DNA of 64,000 bases, from contig NZ_JBFJUX010000005.1 of the NCBI RefSeq assembly GCF_041624475.1, positions 124,001 through 188,000 of the forward strand. Direction: 5' to 3'. Below, one piece after another: positions 35,107 to 43,157 of this stretch (the first letter of the stretch is position 1; each line of letters starts with the position of its first letter). Source of the DNA: Litorivivens sp041624475 (GTDB lineage: Bacteria; Pseudomonadota; Gammaproteobacteria; Pseudomonadales; Spongiibacteraceae). The position numbers and the translations under genes were made by a program. The notes beneath the pieces are model-generated. The model was not told the DNA's origin. It searched no databases and worked only from the letters and a program-made list of their open reading frames with translations.

Positions 35107-36144
35107 GGTCGACAACACCAGCCCCAGATCGCCCTCTTCAATCAGGGGATCATCCAGATCCACCACAATTCTCGAATGTGCCAGGGTTCTTGCCCTGCCG
35201 GTGATATGGCTGTGCAAACCTTTGTTCGAACCAACTCTGGCTTCGCCCAACACCGTGCCACAAAAAACACTGCCCCGCGGCGAGCACGTTTCCAGCCACT
35301 GCCCCTGCGCGATTTCGCCACGATCGTCCAACTGCGCTAGTCGGGCCGATGTGCCAGTACCGGTTGGGCTGCGACAGATAACACCCGGATGCACATAGGT
35401 AGCTGAGGGCGATTCGAAACCCTCCTTGCCCTTAGCACGGGTCGGGCCGCAGAAGTGTAAAAAGGAAAGCGTCGGGTTATCGTCAAAGTCCGGGTGGGCC
35501 AGCTGAAAATCCTGATTCACCGTTTTAACAAAGCGATCACCAAAGGCTGCCAGCTCCACCTCCTCTTCGCGCTGGAGTTCAAATCCTAGCGGCTCGGAAT
35601 CCACCAGCGCATAAAACGCACCGCTCCATACCAGGTCGTAGCGAATCTCGCCAAAGTGCGGCAGCTTAACCCTGCAATCACGTTCAGCTACAAAGGCCGG
35701 TTCGCCCTGAGTCGTAATCGAGTCCACTCTGCTGTTTCTTATCCGCGCCTTGATATGGGCAAGGCCTGCCGGGGACTCCAGCACCAGAGGCTGCTCGCCA
35801 TCGCCCTTCATGGGTACTAAGCCACTTTCCAGCACTGCGGTAGCAGTGCATATGGTGTTGGACCCGGAGTACATGGGGTAACCCATCGCTTCCATGATGA
35901 TGTAGCCGGCAGCTGCCTTGGGAGAACAAGGGCGCGTCACCAAATTGACAGACATATGCGGATCGCCATAGGGCTCCGACAACAACAGCCGGCGCAAGCC
36001 ATCGCCGTGACTCTCGATATAGCGCATCTGCTCTCGCACCGACTGCCCCGGCAAGTCACCGACGCCGCCAACCACGATGCGACTCACATCGCCGCCACTG
36101 TGCATATCGATTAACTCAAGCGTTCTAATCCGACTCTGCTGCAT
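35095..36144 (-). CDS. Proline racemase / hydroxyproline epimerase fold protein with altered catalytic motifs
   Basis: The 349-residue protein matches the proline racemase family along its length, but key residues differ. The first motif, usually MCGHN-S/T, is Y92-S-G-S-N-T97, so Cys becomes Ser93 and His becomes Ser95. The second, usually DRSPCGTGTSA, is C257-RSP-T261-GTGTSA, so Asp becomes Cys and Cys becomes Thr. A Thr in the second position is known from trans-3-hydroxyproline dehydratases, but Ser in the first is not the canonical pair. It overlaps the dehydrogenase gene by 20 bp and probably acts in the same pathway. Activity is unknown. Confidence 0.75.
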   Translation of the reverse strand: MQQSRIRTLELIDMHSGGDVSRIVVGGVGDLPGQSVREQMRYIESHGDGLRRLLLSEPYGDPHMSVNLVTRPCSPKAAAGYIIMEAMGYPMYSGSNTICTATAVLESGLVPMKGDGEQPLVLESPAGLAHIKARIRNSRVDSITTQGEPAFVAERDCRVKLPHFGEIRYDLVWSGAFYALVDSEPLGFELQREEEVELAAFGDRFVKTVNQDFQLAHPDFDDNPTLSFLHFCGPTRAKGKEGFESPSATYVHPGVICRSPTGTGTSARLAQLDDRGEIAQGQWLETCSPRGSVFCGTVLGEARVGSNKGLHSHITGRARTLAHSRIVVDLDDPLIEEGDLGLVLSTEAA

Positions 36145-37240
36145 AGGGCGCTCCTATTCGTTCCCATTTTGAATCGGGTACGACAACCAGATTGCCGATA
36201 AAACCTTTTGCCATGAAATCTTTCTGCGCCTGATGGAATTCAGACAACCGATAGGTGCGATGCAACAGCGGCTTTATCTCGCCGCTTTCAATGTATTTGA
36301 GCAAGCGCCGAAAGGCCTTGCGAGTACCCTGCGATGATCCGTGCAACTCCAGCTGCTTTAGATACATGGTACGCAAATCCAGTGGTACTACCGGCCCCGC
36401 AATGGCCCCGGCAGTGGTATAGCGCCCTTCCGGCCGCAGAATTCTCAGCAGGTCGTTGAACATATCACCGCCCACCAGATCGGCAACCACATCAATGGGC
36501 TTTCCTTGACTTACTTCGTTTGCCGCATCAACCAAGTCGCCGCCATTGCGGGTAATAACCCCCTCCGCGCCAATCGCCGTCATGGCCTTTTCTTTACCCA
36601 ATGCGGTAACCGCGTAGGGGATAGCGCCGCGTGCCCGGCACAGCTGGATCAGCCCGGAGCCAACACCGCCGGAAGCGCCTGTAATCAGTACTCGCTCATT
36701 CTCAGCAACCCGGGCCCGATCCAGCATGTGCTCTGCAGTCAGGTAAGCACAGCAAAAGGTCGCCAACTGCGCATCATCCAGATCACTGTCGATGGTGTGG
36801 GCATTTTCCGCTGGCACCGTCGTGTACTCAGCATAGCCGCCGTCCCGGCCATGTCCGATATAGTCAATATCAGCAAGGCTGTCATCGCCTTCCGGCCTGT
36901 TATACAGGCTGAAATCTACAACAACCCGCTGGCCGATTCTGGACTCAGGCACTCCATCACCCACGGCAGCGATGTAACCGACCGTGTCAGTTCCTTGTAT
37001 CCGGGGAAAGGTCAGGGTAGAACGGCCCCGACGCCAGGTAGAAACCGAATTGGGATCGGTTTCCGTACCGTAAGCCCCCTTGCGCACCCACACATCGGTA
37101 TTGTTCATACCACAGGCACTGACCTCTACAAGCACTTCACCCGCCTCCGGCGCCGGCACGGCGACGTCGTCACGGTATTCCAGCTGATCCAGTTCGCCGT
37201 GCCCTTTCAGCAACACGGCTTTCATCGTCCGAGGCAACAT
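36125..37240 (-). CDS. Zinc-type MDR alcohol dehydrogenase / quinone reductase family protein
   Basis: The 371-residue protein has an MDR GroES-like N-terminal domain (SACGMNNTDVWVRKGAYG, with the catalytic-zinc-type Cys replaced in context by CGMNNTD) and a Rossmann domain with GASGGVGSGLIQL. The DYIGHGRDGGYAEYTTVPAEN segment is typical of crotonyl-CoA reductase/alcohol dehydrogenase-like members. The start at 37240 has AAGGAG upstream. It lies between the EctD-like hydroxylase (18-bp gap) and the racemase-like gene (20-bp overlap), so it probably oxidises or reduces an intermediate of their pathway. The substrate is unknown. Confidence 0.75.
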   Translation of the reverse strand: MLPRTMKAVLLKGHGELDQLEYRDDVAVPAPEAGEVLVEVSACGMNNTDVWVRKGAYGTETDPNSVSTWRRGRSTLTFPRIQGTDTVGYIAAVGDGVPESRIGQRVVVDFSLYNRPEGDDSLADIDYIGHGRDGGYAEYTTVPAENAHTIDSDLDDAQLATFCCAYLTAEHMLDRARVAENERVLITGASGGVGSGLIQLCRARGAIPYAVTALGKEKAMTAIGAEGVITRNGGDLVDAANEVSQGKPIDVVADLVGGDMFNDLLRILRPEGRYTTAGAIAGPVVPLDLRTMYLKQLELHGSSQGTRKAFRRLLKYIESGEIKPLLHRTYRLSEFHQAQKDFMAKGFIGNLVVVPDSKWERIGAPYAAESD

Positions 37241-37257
37241 TCAGTTCTCCTTCAGAT

Positions 37258-38241
37258 TCAGTTTGTGAAAACGTTGTGCTCCATCTCTGGTTCGTACGGC
37301 GCCTCACCGTTTATTGGCGCTGGCACCGCTGGCTCCACTGCGTCGTCACGCATTGTCAGGGGGCTGGCGCGGTTACGGGTCGCCAGAAATTCCGGCCGCG
37401 GCTGCAACCCGCAGTAAGGTTTTTGCATCTGGTTTTCTACGCTGTTGTAGACAAAAAACAGATTCGCCCGACTCCAGGGCGACATATTCATATTGGAGGC
37501 ATGCAGGGTATTGCACTCGAACAGCAACAACGAACCAGGTGGACCTTTCGGTGCCTGTATCCCGCCTCGATTTGCCAACCACCGAAGCGCTGATTTTTCC
37601 GGCACACCGAGGCGCTGTTTTTTAAGAGAGTCTTTCCAATTATCTTCCGGTGTTCTATCAATGCAAGGCACAAAGAACTGATGCGACCCAGGAATCAGCA
37701 TAAGCGGACCATTAAATTCGTTGTTCTCTGTAAGCAGAATAGACGCCGACACGGCACGCATCCGCGGCATCCCGTCTTCAGAATGCCAGGTTTCGAAATC
37801 CGAATGCCAGTCAAAGCCACCTCCCTGAAAACCAAACTTGTCGTTGATTCTCGACTGATGCAGATAGACATCACTGCCCAGCAATTGCTGCACCATGCCT
37901 AGAATACGAGGGTCGCGTGTCAGATTGGAAAAACGCTGGGAAAGAGTGTGCATGGAAAAAACGGAGCGCAGTTCGCCATTGGCGGGATCGGCGATTACGC
38001 GATCAGAATTCATCGCCTCGCTGTCACGTGCTAACGCCGCCAGCTCATCAAAAAACGGTTCTACTCGCTCGCGTCCAAAAAAGCCTTCAAACCACAAAAA
38101 CCCATCGCGCTCGTAGCGCGACAGTGCGCATTCATCCAAAGGGCCGTGCCAGCGAAAACGTGCACTTGAATGTACGACCGGGTCAAGCCTGGGAAAAGGT
38201 TCCAGCGGCTCTCCGCGCCGCGTAGGGTAAGCATCTTGCAT
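37258..38241 (-). CDS. ectD: EctD-like Fe(II)/2-oxoglutarate hydroxylase (ectoine hydroxylase family)
   Basis: The 327-residue dioxygenase carries the full EctD signature at 143-159 (FDWHSDFETWHSEDGMP), with iron ligands H146, D148 and H247 and 2-oxoglutarate-binding R258; these numbers nearly coincide with known ectoine hydroxylases. KGPPGSLLLFECNTLHASN and NLFFVYNSVEN also match. It has about 30 extra C-terminal residues. ectABC is absent from the window, and the two downstream genes are a dehydrogenase and a racemase-fold protein, so the true substrate may be imported ectoine or another cyclic imino acid such as proline. The name is by family only. Confidence 0.68.
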   Translation of the reverse strand: MQDAYPTRRGEPLEPFPRLDPVVHSSARFRWHGPLDECALSRYERDGFLWFEGFFGRERVEPFFDELAALARDSEAMNSDRVIADPANGELRSVFSMHTLSQRFSNLTRDPRILGMVQQLLGSDVYLHQSRINDKFGFQGGGFDWHSDFETWHSEDGMPRMRAVSASILLTENNEFNGPLMLIPGSHQFFVPCIDRTPEDNWKDSLKKQRLGVPEKSALRWLANRGGIQAPKGPPGSLLLFECNTLHASNMNMSPWSRANLFFVYNSVENQMQKPYCGLQPRPEFLATRNRASPLTMRDDAVEPAVPAPINGEAPYEPEMEHNVFTN

Positions 38242-38314
38242 AGTTTCTCCTTACAATTTGGTCCTTTGTCCTCCTTGTGAATTACCCCACGAAAGATGCG
38301 CTAGAAACACATCC

Positions 38315-38343
38315 AAAAAAAAAGGGGAGTCACGCTCCCCTTT
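38315..38343 (-). terminator. Rho-independent terminator of sodB
   Basis: On the minus strand AAAGGGGAG-CGTGA-CTCCCCTTT forms a 9-bp stem followed by a run of T residues, 26 bp after the sodB stop. Confidence 0.9.
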
Positions 38344-38368
38344 ACTGACCTATGCTACCGATCGCCCA

Positions 38369-38995
38369 TCAGGCCGCAAACTTAAACTGAGTCGCCGCCC
38401 GCTCGGGGTTGGCAAAGTTTTCTTCTACAAATTTCCAGTTGACGATATTCCAGATGGCCTCGAGATATTTCGGCCGCGCATTGCGGTAGTCTATGTAGTA
38501 GGCATGCTCCCAGACATCAACGGTCAGCAGAGGTACATATCGGTCACCGGCTATCGGCGTATCTGCATCGTCGGTATTGATGATTTCGAGCTTTTTGTCC
38601 TGACTATTAACTTTCACCAGCCAGGTCCAGCCCGAACCGAAATTGGCCGCAGCCTTGGCGTTGAACTCTTCCTTGAATTTCTCAATAGAACCGAAGCAGT
38701 GCTCGATACACGATTTCAGTTCGCCACTCGGCCCGCTCCCAGCTTCCGGGCTAAGACAGTGCCAATAAAAAGTATGGTTCCAGACCTGAGCCGCCTGATT
38801 GAACAATTTTCCATCGGCACTTTTAACAATATCTTCAAGATCGCGCTTTTCATCGTCTGTGTCTTTCACCAGATCATTCAGGGTATCGACGTATTTCTGA
38901 TGATGTTTCCCATAGTGAAATTCCAAAGTCTCTTTTGAGATATGGGGCTCAAGCGCGTTTTTTTCGTACGGAAGGTCTGGCAGTGTAAAGCTCAC
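38369..38995 (-). CDS. sodB: Iron superoxide dismutase
   Basis: The 208-residue cytoplasmic enzyme detoxifies superoxide. Metal ligands are in HYGKHHQKYVDTLN (first His), QVWNHTFYWHCL (second His) and DVWEHAYYIDYRN (Asp and His). The FGSGWTWLV and AAANFG segments favour iron over manganese. The start is GTG at 38995, with AAGGAGG placed eight bases upstream; upstream in-frame codons lack such a site. It is monocistronic with a strong terminator. Confidence 0.92.
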   Translation of the reverse strand: MSFTLPDLPYEKNALEPHISKETLEFHYGKHHQKYVDTLNDLVKDTDDEKRDLEDIVKSADGKLFNQAAQVWNHTFYWHCLSPEAGSGPSGELKSCIEHCFGSIEKFKEEFNAKAAANFGSGWTWLVKVNSQDKKLEIINTDDADTPIAGDRYVPLLTVDVWEHAYYIDYRNARPKYLEAIWNIVNWKFVEENFANPERAATQFKFAA

Positions 38996-39171
38996 GATAA
39001 TCCTCCTTCTCCGTTTGAATAAGTGTCTCAACTCACTCCGACAACAGTCAGACGAGAAGTTGCACAACCATTAGCGCGGAGGCTACGCAGGGCAGCAGGA
39101 CATGACCAGCATCTGCCCGGCATAAAGTCAAAATTGCCTATATTTCTCGATAAAAATGTGACATTCGGCGC

Positions 39172-39588
39172 CTAACGAGCCGTGACGGAAGATCCGTTTC
39201 CGTGCAGGGGAAGGTCAATAATTTCAACGATATTGCCCGTTGGATCGCGCACCACCATGCGTTCAATGCCATCGACGCCGCGAGCCGGACCAAAAACAAT
39301 CGCGTCAGTCTGCTTGCTGATGCGCTCACAGGCCTGATTGAAATCGTCACAGGCCACCGCAAAATGTGGCCCCAGCGGCGACTTTAGTGGTTTGAATTCA
39401 GGGTTCTCGACAACATGTAATTCTGCGTTGCCCAGCAGATACCAAACGCTGCGAAACTGATCAGCTACCGCAGCAGGACGTGGCAGTTCCGGCAAACCCA
39501 GCATTTCCGCATAAAATGTTTTGGCTGCATCAAGATTGATCACATTTATAGCCAGATGCTGAAGCCCGATTATTCGTCCGGCAGTCAT
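39172..39588 (-). CDS. VOC (glyoxalase/bleomycin resistance fold) protein
   Basis: The 138-residue protein is a single vicinal-oxygen-chelate domain. The paired beta-alpha-beta modules begin GLQHLAINVINLDAAKTFYAEMLGL and GPHFAVACDDFNQACERI, and metal ligands are probably the early His (LQHLAI), the second-module His (PHFAV) and a C-terminal Glu (GNIVEIIDL). The family ranges from lyases to dioxygenases and resistance proteins. The gene stands alone upstream of sodB on the same strand with 176 bp between, so no functional link is clear. Confidence 0.75.
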   Translation of the reverse strand: MTAGRIIGLQHLAINVINLDAAKTFYAEMLGLPELPRPAAVADQFRSVWYLLGNAELHVVENPEFKPLKSPLGPHFAVACDDFNQACERISKQTDAIVFGPARGVDGIERMVVRDPTGNIVEIIDLPLHGNGSSVTAR

Positions 39589-39673
39589 AGCGCTTTCTCC
39601 TGCGTCTTATTGCGTAGACGGGTATGATAGTGAACCTTTTCCCAACTAACGTGAAACTCCGGTAACGCTGCCC

Positions 39674-40894
39674 GTGACTTCCACCCAACAGTACGATGCC
39701 CTGATCATTGGGGGCGGCCCCGCCGGATTGATGGCGGCGGAACAACTTTCCGGCAACGGTTTCAGCGTCGCTGTGTTCGAGCGGATGCCCACGGTAGGCC
39801 GCAAGTTCCTTCGCGCCGGTATTGGCGGCCTGAATATTACTCACAGCGAAGCCTACGAGACTTTCACAGAGCGCTACTACCAGCGCAACCGCGACATAGA
39901 GCCGCTTCTGCGCCACTTTGGGCCCGCTAATCTGCGTCAGTGGTGTGAAGAGCTTGGGATAGCAACCTTTGTCGGAAGCTCCGGCCGCGTCTTCCCGGAA
40001 CAGATGAAAGCAGCACCGCTGCTGCGTCGCTGGCTTGAGCGCTTAAAACAAAATGGGGTTAGTTTTCATACCCGACAGCGCTGGCTCGGCTGGGATGAAT
40101 TCGGCAACGCGGTTTTTGAAAACCGGGCGAATTTACTCAAAGTCAGCGCCGACGTAACGGTGCTTGCCCTTGGCGGCGGCAGCTGGCGCTCACTGGGCTC
40201 GGACGGCGCCTGGCAGGCACTACTGCACGCTCGCGGCATTCGCTGCGCGCCGCTGCGCCCAAGCAACTGTGGTTTTAACTACCCCTGGCCCGCCCACATG
40301 CCAAGCGCGAGCTTCGGCAGCCCACTCAAACATATCGGGCTTAGTTTGGGGGGCTGGCAGCGATGCGGTGATGCACTGATCAGCCGCTACGGAATTGAAG
40401 GCGGCCTGATCTACGCCGCCTCACACCTGCTGCGCGACGCCATTGAGCAACACGGCGCCTGCACGGTTTACTGGGATTTACTGCCCGATCGGAGCACAAG
40501 CGAGCTGACATCGATTATCAACGCCCGCAAAGGCGACTCCGTCGGCAACATCCTGCGAAAACTGGGCGTTGCCGACGGCAAGCTGGCGCTACTAAAGGCT
40601 CTGAGCGAAAAACGGCAGATGCTGAATCGCCGCCAGTTGCCGGCGCTGATAAAAGCACTGCCACAAACCTTTCACTCGACACGCCCACTGGACGAGGCTA
40701 TCAGCACCGCTGGGGGTGTCTGTTTTTCGGAACTTGATGACACCCTGATGTGCCACCAATATCCCGGCTTGTTCTGCGCGGGAGAGATGCTGGATTGGGA
40801 AGCGCCCACCGGCGGCTATCTTCTCACCGCCTGTTTCGCCAGCGGAATGGCCGCAGGCTGCGGCGCCAGAAACTTTCTGCAAGCGAATCGCTGA
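39674..40894 (+). CDS. FAD-dependent oxidoreductase, HI0933/YhiN-like family
   Basis: The 406-residue flavoprotein has the dinucleotide-binding motif GGGPAGLMAAEQL near the N-terminus, the RKFLRAGIGGLNITHSE segment that marks the HI0933/BaiN family, and a C-terminal GEMLDWEAPTGGYLLTACFASG flavin-binding motif. This branch lacks some of the middle-domain residues of BaiN and resembles the PP4765-like subgroup. The start is GTG; no strong ribosome site was seen. The reaction is unknown. It stands alone. Confidence 0.8.
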   Translation: MTSTQQYDALIIGGGPAGLMAAEQLSGNGFSVAVFERMPTVGRKFLRAGIGGLNITHSEAYETFTERYYQRNRDIEPLLRHFGPANLRQWCEELGIATFVGSSGRVFPEQMKAAPLLRRWLERLKQNGVSFHTRQRWLGWDEFGNAVFENRANLLKVSADVTVLALGGGSWRSLGSDGAWQALLHARGIRCAPLRPSNCGFNYPWPAHMPSASFGSPLKHIGLSLGGWQRCGDALISRYGIEGGLIYAASHLLRDAIEQHGACTVYWDLLPDRSTSELTSIINARKGDSVGNILRKLGVADGKLALLKALSEKRQMLNRRQLPALIKALPQTFHSTRPLDEAISTAGGVCFSELDDTLMCHQYPGLFCAGEMLDWEAPTGGYLLTACFASGMAAGCGARNFLQANR

Positions 40895-40953
40895 CTACCT
40901 CCCCAACCCAAATTCAGGCGGTATTACCCTGCCCCTGTACATTGAGCGCCTCG

Positions 40954-41049
40954 TTACCCCGATCCGGTATTGCTGAGCCACATATTGCGGAACGTGGCGT
41001 GCTGTAACGGCGAAAAAATACTCGCCATGATTTTAGCCGGCTTGTCCAT
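40954..41049 (-). pseudogene. 5' remnant of an MFS transporter gene
   Basis: An ATG at 41049 preceded by AGGAGG opens a 31-codon frame, MDKPAKIMASIFSPLQHATF followed by RNMWLSNTGSG and a TAA. The IFSPLQHATFRNMWLSN segment is the usual opening of enterobactin-exporter-like MFS permeases, where about 400 further residues should follow. Nothing continuing it was found; the neighbouring bases are non-coding on both strands. An intact ribosome site with a truncated body points to a deletion remnant. The 265-bp gap between flanking genes holds nothing else recognisable. Confidence 0.5.
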
Positions 41050-41159
41050 TGGCCCTCCTACCCGGCTAGTGTAATTTAACTGCCTGTGGATTGTGAGCGG
41101 AAAGAGACTCGCCCGAACGACTTATCGTGAAGACATAACGCAAGAACACACAGCCGTTG

Positions 41160-42311
41160 CTAACCGATCAGTGCCTGTCGAAAACGCCACAGATCTTCGG
41201 CGAAATCCTGCGGCTTTTCCAGCGCCGCAAAATGCCCACCGCTGCCTGCCTCGTACCAGTGCACCAGATTGTAGGACGCTTCCACCCATGCCCTGGGTGG
41301 ACGCAGCAATTCAACGGGATAGATCGCCGCACCGGTTGGCACCTCAATACGGCGCACCGGATCCTTGTGCTGGCGGTGCTCGTAGTACAGGCGCATCGAC
41401 GAGGTAATCGAGCCGCTGAACCAGTACCAGGATATATTGGTGAGCAGGGTATCCCAGCTCACCGCATTGCGGATTTCACCGTCACAATCGGTCCAGCGTT
41501 GAAACTTTTCGGCAATCCACGCGCAAAGCCCCACCGGGGAATCGTGCAGGGCATAACCGAGCGACTGGGGTTTGGTCGCCTGAATTTTGTAGTAGCCCAT
41601 GCCGTCGCGGGAAATCTTTGCGTCTTCTTCCAGCCGCTGCTGCTCCGCCGCAGTGACATTAGCGTAGGGCTCGCTGGGATCAGCCGGTGCCGCAAGCACC
41701 ATATTCAGATGTATGGCCTCACAACGCTCCGGCGCAAGATCGGCTAGCTGACGGGTAATCATGGCGCCCCAGTCGCCGCCCTGGCAGATAAAGCGCTCGT
41801 AACCAAGCAGCCGCATTAATTCGATATGGCGGGCGGCGATGGCGCGGGTGTGCATGCCGGTTTCGTGGGCCGGTTCGGAAAACCCGTAACCGGGCAGTGA
41901 CGGCGCCACCACATGAAACGCATCTTCTTTTCGACCACCAAACTTTTCCGGCTCGACCAGACGGGGGATCAGCTTCAGAAACTCGACCACAGACCCCGGC
42001 CAGCCGTGGTTGAGCAACAGGGGCTGCGCATCGGCATGGGGCGAACGCTGATGGATAAAGTGGGTGCGCAGGCCGTCAAACTCCAGCGTAAACTGATCCA
42101 GCGCGTTAAGCTTGAGCTCCTGCGCACGCCAGTCAAACTCATGACGCCAGTAGTCCACGAGTTCTTTCAGGTAACCAATCTCGGTGCCCTGCTGCCAGCC
42201 GGCGTCCGTCAGCTGATCAGGCCAGCGCGTCATATCCAGGCGCTGCTGCAGATCGACTATCGCCTGATCACTTATTTCAACCTTAAAGGTTTTGGCTGTC
42301 GGCATCGGCAC
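41160..42311 (-). CDS. Epoxide hydrolase (microsomal/juvenile-hormone type, alpha/beta fold)
   Basis: The 383-residue protein has the N-terminal meander of the EHN family (about 8-110), oxyanion motif HGWPGS (102-107), nucleophile Asp180 in GGDWGA, two lid tyrosines in the cap region (for example YYK and WYWF neighbourhoods) and catalytic His360 in GSGGHFAALEKP. It would open epoxides to diols. It overlaps the acidic hypothetical gene by one base, so it may be the last gene of the leuA-holD-rimI chain. A halohydrin-dehalogenase-like protein, which can make epoxides, lies about 9 kb away. Confidence 0.85.
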   Translation of the reverse strand: MPMPTAKTFKVEISDQAIVDLQQRLDMTRWPDQLTDAGWQQGTEIGYLKELVDYWRHEFDWRAQELKLNALDQFTLEFDGLRTHFIHQRSPHADAQPLLLNHGWPGSVVEFLKLIPRLVEPEKFGGRKEDAFHVVAPSLPGYGFSEPAHETGMHTRAIAARHIELMRLLGYERFICQGGDWGAMITRQLADLAPERCEAIHLNMVLAAPADPSEPYANVTAAEQQRLEEDAKISRDGMGYYKIQATKPQSLGYALHDSPVGLCAWIAEKFQRWTDCDGEIRNAVSWDTLLTNISWYWFSGSITSSMRLYYEHRQHKDPVRRIEVPTGAAIYPVELLRPPRAWVEASYNLVHWYEAGSGGHFAALEKPQDFAEDLWRFRQALIG

Positions 42312-42706
42312 TAACCTTTCAGCGAGAGGGTATCGAGAATGTCGTCAATCAATTCCCGGTCCATCATTTTATTTTCGGGGTCGCAGTCGTAGCTGACCAG
42401 TAGCAGACAGTGTTCGCTGCCCAGGTACCACTCGCGCACCCAGTCTTCGCCGTCCTGAAATTCCTGATAATAACCATCGAAGTCGCCCAGCACCGTCGCT
42501 TCCAACTGGCTTTTATCAACGCCAAGCGTTTCCATGAGTTCGCCCAACCCGGCCTCGATATCGCGCTCACTCTCGGTAATCAGCGAGGTCAATGTGATAA
42601 CCCCCACTTCATCGGGGTCGGTGATCACAATGCTGTCGTCATCCTGGTCAACCAGCCAGTCTTCCGGCAGAGACAGAAACCACCAGTCCGTTTCCAGTTC
42701 ACGCAT
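42311..42706 (-). CDS. Small acidic hypothetical protein (131 aa)
   Basis: I do not recognise a named family with certainty. The protein is strongly acidic (DDDS, DFDGYYQEFQDGEDW, DCDPENK), soluble, and probably a mixed alpha/beta fold: a beta segment WWFLSLPEDWLVDQDDDSIVITDP precedes an alpha helix ERDIEAGLGELMETL, a pattern seen in small immunity-like or DcrB/PsbP-like folds. Start ATG at 42706 is chosen over a GTG two codons earlier; both overlap the rimI stop. It is co-oriented and overlapping with rimI and the epoxide hydrolase gene. Confidence 0.65.
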   Translation of the reverse strand: MRELETDWWFLSLPEDWLVDQDDDSIVITDPDEVGVITLTSLITESERDIEAGLGELMETLGVDKSQLEATVLGDFDGYYQEFQDGEDWVREWYLGSEHCLLLVSYDCDPENKMMDRELIDDILDTLSLKG

Positions 42707-43157
42707 CTTCACTTTCCCCTTGCTGCAACCGGCAAATATAGACCAGCGCGTCTTCGCGACCGCCCGCCACCGGATAATAATTTTTACGTTCGCCGATCAC
42801 ACTGAAACCCAGTTTTTCATAGAGGGCGATAGCTGCCACATTGGAGCGTCGCACTTCCAGAAAGCAGTGTTTGATACCGTTTTTTGCATAGTGATTCAGG
42901 CAGTATTGCAGTAATTGCCGAGCATAACCTCGTCTTTGCGTCTGCACCGGCACCGCGATATTGAGCAGATTGGCTTCGTCGAAAACCACAGAGAAAGCCA
43001 CCACCGCCATTGTCTGCCCTTCATACAGCAATTCAAAACAGTCGTCGGACTTCAGGCTACTCTGCCAGTCGGCACGACTCCAGCAGTAGGGGCCGGATTC
43101 GGCCTCCAGGGCGAGCACCCGATCCAGGGCCTCGCCCGGGAGACGCTCAACCCTCAT
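42699..43157 (-). CDS. rimI: Ribosomal protein S18-alanine N-acetyltransferase
   Basis: The 152-residue GNAT acetylates the N-terminus of ribosomal protein S18. The acetyl-CoA loop VQTQRRGYARQLL and the RRSNVAAIALYEKLGFSVIGERKNYY segment are characteristic of RimI, as is the early ALEAESGPYCWSRADWQSSL region. The start at 43157 overlaps the upstream gene stop in an ATGA; that coupling to holD is conserved in E. coli. Length is close to the usual 148-150. Confidence 0.9.
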   Translation of the reverse strand: MRVERLPGEALDRVLALEAESGPYCWSRADWQSSLKSDDCFELLYEGQTMAVVAFSVVFDEANLLNIAVPVQTQRRGYARQLLQYCLNHYAKNGIKHCFLEVRRSNVAAIALYEKLGFSVIGERKNYYPVAGGREDALVYICRLQQGESEDA

